From: Eleginops maclovinus
Taxonomy: Eukaryota; Chordata; Actinopteri; Perciformes; Eleginopidae
DNA: 64,000 nucleotides
Direction: 5' to 3'
Assembly (NCBI RefSeq): GCF_036324505.1
Contig: NC_086363.1
Coordinates: forward strand, 4,117,290 to 4,181,289
Part shown: in pieces, positions 61,901 to 64,000 of the stretch
How positions within the stretch are numbered: position 1 is the first letter of the stretch
Layout: each line of letters starts with the position of its first letter
The notes under the pieces: model-generated
What the model was told of the DNA's origin: nothing
The model's input: only the letters and a program-made list of their open reading frames with translations
Databases searched by the model: none
Program-made: the position numbers and the translations under genes

Positions 61901-64000
61901 GATCTGAGACATTTACAACAGTTACTGGTGCTCAAGAAGAGAAGGAGTCCTGTGAGGATCTCGGAGTGAGTCCAGCTAAGGTGTTTACAATAGTGCTGGA
62001 CATGGAGAGGCCTGAGTTCCAGCCACAGGACAACGTGTACGTGTCAAGTACTCTCGAGAACAAATCTGGAGTCTCTTCAACTTTAATGAGTCCTGAATCA
62101 GATGAAACAGACTTGAACATCATCATTTAAAGAGCCATGAGCCTCAAGCGGAGGACAGCCTGACCCCCATCGAGTCAACGGGATTGGAGGATTCTACAAG
62201 TGCCAAAGGATCATGCAAAGAAGAGTCACAAACCCAGTCAGTTAATGCAAAATGAGGTGTTGAATCCCTCCAAATCATGCGCTGTTGTAACTGAATCTCA
62301 GCTCACATGTCCTGATGTGAAACAAGAGGACAAGACAACCATCTGTCACGTTCAGAAGCAAACAATGAACTCCACGGTGAAGGGAGAAGCCTTACCTGAC
62401 AAACAAATACCTGCTGCAGACATCAACCATCTGACTGCTGCTGTCACTGCACAGAGCACAGGTACAGGACCGCGTGAGAGAGTAGAGGGAGGGAACGCAG
62501 GAGGAGAGAGTAGCCCTGAACGACCCCAGGCCAACGTTTTTAAAGCGCCGAAAGGACGATACAAAGCCGCGCTGCTGTTTGAAGGAAGTGAATGGAAGGT
62601 AGCCGCATCGTTGGAGGACACAGAGGGGACCCAGGCACAGGTAGATGTCATATCAAACACTTTTTACAATGTCTGCGAGGCCATTTGTTACATAATGCGT
62701 ATTTCAGCCACAAAACCCACATTATTCAGAGGGTTATTACAGCACATGCATTAGCTCAGTGTTGGAAAGTTGTCGAACCGTAATGCCAATAATTCTCAAA
62801 TCATCAAAACTAAGCTTACATTTTATAATAAAATTTAAAAAACTGTGATTTTTGTAACCAGTCTAGTGCTTTAAACTTGTTATTCATCATGATTCATCAT
62901 AGATGTGATTGTGGTCACTCGATATCTGCAGAGACGCGCGGTAACCTCCAAGTACAAGCCACAGTGCTCAAAGGAATTTAGGAATCTCTCTCTGAGACAG
63001 CCTGTCATTATTGTTAGTAATGGCAGAGACGCTTCTCTTTGAAAGAACAGACATTTGTTTTTCAGGATCGATGTTGAGGCTCCCAAAATATTCCCCCAAC
63101 ATTTCTATAATTAAGAAACCAACCAGTATTGGGAACAAAGAGGAATTCCACTCTTCCCAATTACAGGGTAATTTAAAAGAAAATAAAGAATAGAAAAAAA
63201 AGGTATACCATTTTTTAACTTAACTTATTCCTAATTTTCCAACTCATGACTGAAAATGGCTTTCATTACTCAAGATTTAACCAGAAATATTAAGGAACAC
63301 AAATAAATCCTTCAGAAACACAAAAAGTACATTTTAATAAAATCTCTGAAAAAAAAATCTGATATATAAAAAGTTTTTACTTCAAAACCACAGAAAATGT
63401 CAGACTGTGGTTGAAAAAGTAAATAATTTGCCTTCAATTTAAAGGTGGTACATTGGTCATATGCACCTAAATGCTGACTGCTATTGAGAGAGAAACAGTG
63501 TTACATATTCCTCCTTGTGCTCTTTTCCCCTTAGCGAATCAGAAACCTGCTGCACGTTTGTTCAAACCCTCTTCCCGCTCTACCTGAACCTTCCTCTCAC
63601 ACACACTGTGGTCATGCCTAAAGTATTTCACAGGACACCTCCCCCGCTGTAGCTACCTTGCTGTGTGTGTCATGTTGTGGTGCCTGTCCTGTCTATCAGA
63701 GCTCTAAAGATCACTTGTGTCTCTAGAGAGACCAGGGAGGAAGCACTTTATAGATTAAAAGACTTCTCCCTCGAGGCCGACTGCTCCCCTCACATTTTCC
63801 GTTGACTGTACTGACTCGCCGAGCTACCGGCTACATACTGCAGGGACAGGACAGCAGGAAGCTCTGTCATTATCTGTGGACAAACACGGGGAAGAAGGAG
63901 GCTAAAATGTGACACCACCCCTGTCTCTTCTGTGTATGTAGCCGCAGATGGAGGACAGCATAGAGCCTGAGAGGACAGCTGATGTGCAGACAGGGGGGGC
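40325..64000 (+). CDS. syne2: nesprin-2 (spectrin repeat nuclear envelope protein 2), 5' part; runs off the right edge
   Basis: Giant outer-nuclear-membrane protein that binds actin by N-terminal CH domains; the C-terminal KASH/SUN anchor lies outside the window. Exons: 40325-40400, 43022-43083, 44436-44531, 44641-44718, 44808-44900, 45182-45378, 45800-45999, 46451-46551, 47017-47130, 47223-47360, 47554-47718, 47866-47978, 48129-48297, 48485-48581, 48669-48871, 48992-49144, 49259-49396, 49509-49610, 49904-50071, 50265-50423, 50503-51189, 51419-51553, 51865-52002, 52113-52273, 52562-52886, 53767-53882, 54103-54223, 54290-54444, 54687-54837, 54914-55788, 56168-56326, 56416-56566, 56689-56847, 57229-57396, 57491-57592, 57720-57923, 58012-58217, 58329-58436, 58533-58755, 59275-59439, 59585-60150, 60523-60652, 60905-61075, 61171-62640, 63948-64000. 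Through exon 44 this is 9468 nt (3156 codons), every junction in phase. SYNE2 rather than SYNE1 by PSIILGLIWTIILH and PDEKSIMTYVAQFLQYS. The frame inside exon 44 is broken (separate entry). Confidence 0.93.
40401..43021 (+). other. syne2: syne2 intron 1
   Basis: 2.6 kb. 41383-41480 (CAAAGTCAACTTTATGG core) resembles a common fish dispersed repeat, and 41500-41525 is (TA)n. No other feature seen. Confidence 0.65.
43022..46551 (+). other. syne2: syne2 actin-binding region: tandem calponin-homology domains
   Basis: Exons 2-5 encode CH1 (about residues 31-137), including KRTFTNWINAQL, DLRDGSQLLDLLEVMSG and the IKLVNINIPDIIDG core. Exon 6 encodes a Ser-rich linker and the start of CH2 (KKALLMWVRDQC). 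Exons 7-8 complete CH2 (about residues 184-290: NFKSSWRSGEVFLAIL, ENLEEAFHLAERELHIPRLL). This is the standard type-1/type-2 CH tandem of spectrin-family actin binders. Confidence 0.9.
47017..50423 (+). other. syne2: syne2 N-terminal spectrin-like rod, exons 9-20
   Basis: Heptad-patterned helices with recurring Trp (for example ALEVTCWLQQTYDEL and SVVAWLQRAEEAL), as in divergent spectrin repeats; about residues 302-874. Many introns are only 80-250 nt. Exon 19 (49904-50071) has a dinucleotide-repeat acceptor. Confidence 0.8.
49833..49899. repeat. (GT)n tract forming the syne2 exon 19 acceptor region
   Basis: Thirty-three GT units followed at once by ACAG and the exon. There is no polypyrimidine tract between repeat and AG. 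Confidence 0.97.
50503..51189 (+). other. syne2: syne2 exon 21: large disordered basic/Pro-Ser exon
   Basis: 687 nt (229 codons, residues 875-1103). After a short helical start the product becomes rich in Pro, Ser, Lys, Gln and Thr with SxxP motifs, unlike the helical neighbours, then returns to a basic Arg/Lys/Gln helix (RSRLEKARSRLQGRIQQAI). Probably an intrinsically disordered insert in the rod. Confidence 0.7.
54914..55788 (+). other. syne2: syne2 exon 30: helical exon with a highly charged segment
   Basis: 875 nt. The last third (about residues 1734-1796, nt 55503-55690) is almost wholly Glu, Asp, Lys and Arg in alternating i/i+4 blocks (KKTLKEEEEHKARKSEEE is typical), a composition that forms single alpha-helices or long coiled coils. 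The flanks are ordinary rod sequence. Confidence 0.7.
61171..62640 (+). other. syne2: syne2 exon 44, very large, with an internal paired frame break
   Basis: 1470 nt (490 codons, phase 0 at both borders: acceptor CAACAG, donor CAG then GTAGAT). Acidic, Ser/Thr/Gln-rich, low-order sequence. The main frame is open to 62127, then meets TAA (62128-62130) and TGA (62161-62163), and is open again to the exon end with clearly coding content (GRYKAALLFEGSEWKVAAS). The -1 frame is open from 62106 to 62252 and bridges both stops. A nine-residue motif, KVFTIVLDM, occurs twice (61831-61857 and 61978-62004), 49 codons apart. If the stops are real, the long isoform would end here. Confidence 0.75.
62641..63947 (+). 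other. syne2: syne2 intron 44
   Basis: 1.3 kb between donor GTAGAT and acceptor TGTAGCCGCAG. AT-rich first half, then a GC-richer, non-coding stretch 63500-63900. No exon seen. Confidence 0.6.
63948..64000 (+). other. syne2: start of syne2 exon 45, cut by the window edge
   Basis: The acceptor GCCGCAG is followed by an open phase-0 frame that begins ATGGAGGACAGC; its phase matches the end of exon 44. Because the exon opens with an ATG, an alternative-promoter isoform starting here is possible, but ordinary internal splicing is the simpler reading. Confidence 0.55.

Overview
The window is nuclear DNA of a ray-finned (teleost) fish. The grounds are vertebrate-type spliced genes with many introns of only 66-150 nt, a very high load of (CA)n/(TG)n microsatellites, and at least one dispersed repeat I recognise as typical of teleosts. 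There are no prokaryotic, viral or plasmid features.

Layout. 1-15.9 kb holds no gene that I can prove. It is a regulatory-looking desert with a dozen long (CA)n/(TG)n tracts between GC-balanced, motif-rich blocks that resemble conserved non-coding elements, a CpG-rich promoter-like stretch (14.1-14.6 kb), a hAT-like MITE, and one possible isolated exon (380-474). 15.9-21.9 kb, minus strand: complete hadhb (mitochondrial trifunctional protein beta subunit, 3-ketoacyl-CoA thiolase), 16 exons, 471 aa. 22.0-24.1 kb: no HADHA, although in mammals HADHA is the divergent partner of HADHB; only a weak candidate for a divergent spliced RNA. 24.2-34.7 kb, minus strand: complete garem2 (CABIT plus proline-rich plus SAM adaptor of EGFR/MAPK signalling), 7 coding exons, 715 aa, with an in-frame uORF. 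36.8-38.5 kb, minus strand: complete atp5mj (6.8 kDa ATP-synthase proteolipid), 52 aa, containing a 21-nt microexon. 39.8-64.0 kb, plus strand: the 5' part of syne2 (nesprin-2), 45 coding exons covering two calponin-homology domains and a long spectrin-repeat rod; the gene runs off the right edge, so the KASH membrane anchor is outside.

How the genes relate. hadhb (fatty-acid beta-oxidation) and atp5mj (ATP-synthase assembly/dimer accessory) are both mitochondrial inner-membrane factors. garem2 is a cytoplasmic GRB2/SHP2 adaptor. syne2 links nuclear envelope to actin. Nothing suggests a shared pathway; the neighbourhood is ordinary vertebrate linkage. atp5mj and syne2 are head to head about 1.3 kb apart.

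Most unusual observations: (i) a large syne2 exon (61171-62640) whose frame is broken by two stops, yet is restored exactly if one base is missing and one is extra about 40-145 bp apart; (ii) dinucleotide repeats sitting directly on splice signals in hadhb (exons 10 and 15) and syne2 (exon 19); (iii) a strong-context uORF in garem2, in frame with the main start and separated from it by tandem TGA codons; (iv) a block with two perfect POU octamers 25 bp apart in the desert. Exon boundaries come from reading splice consensus and phase by eye. Gene identities come from recalled family sequences, not from a search.
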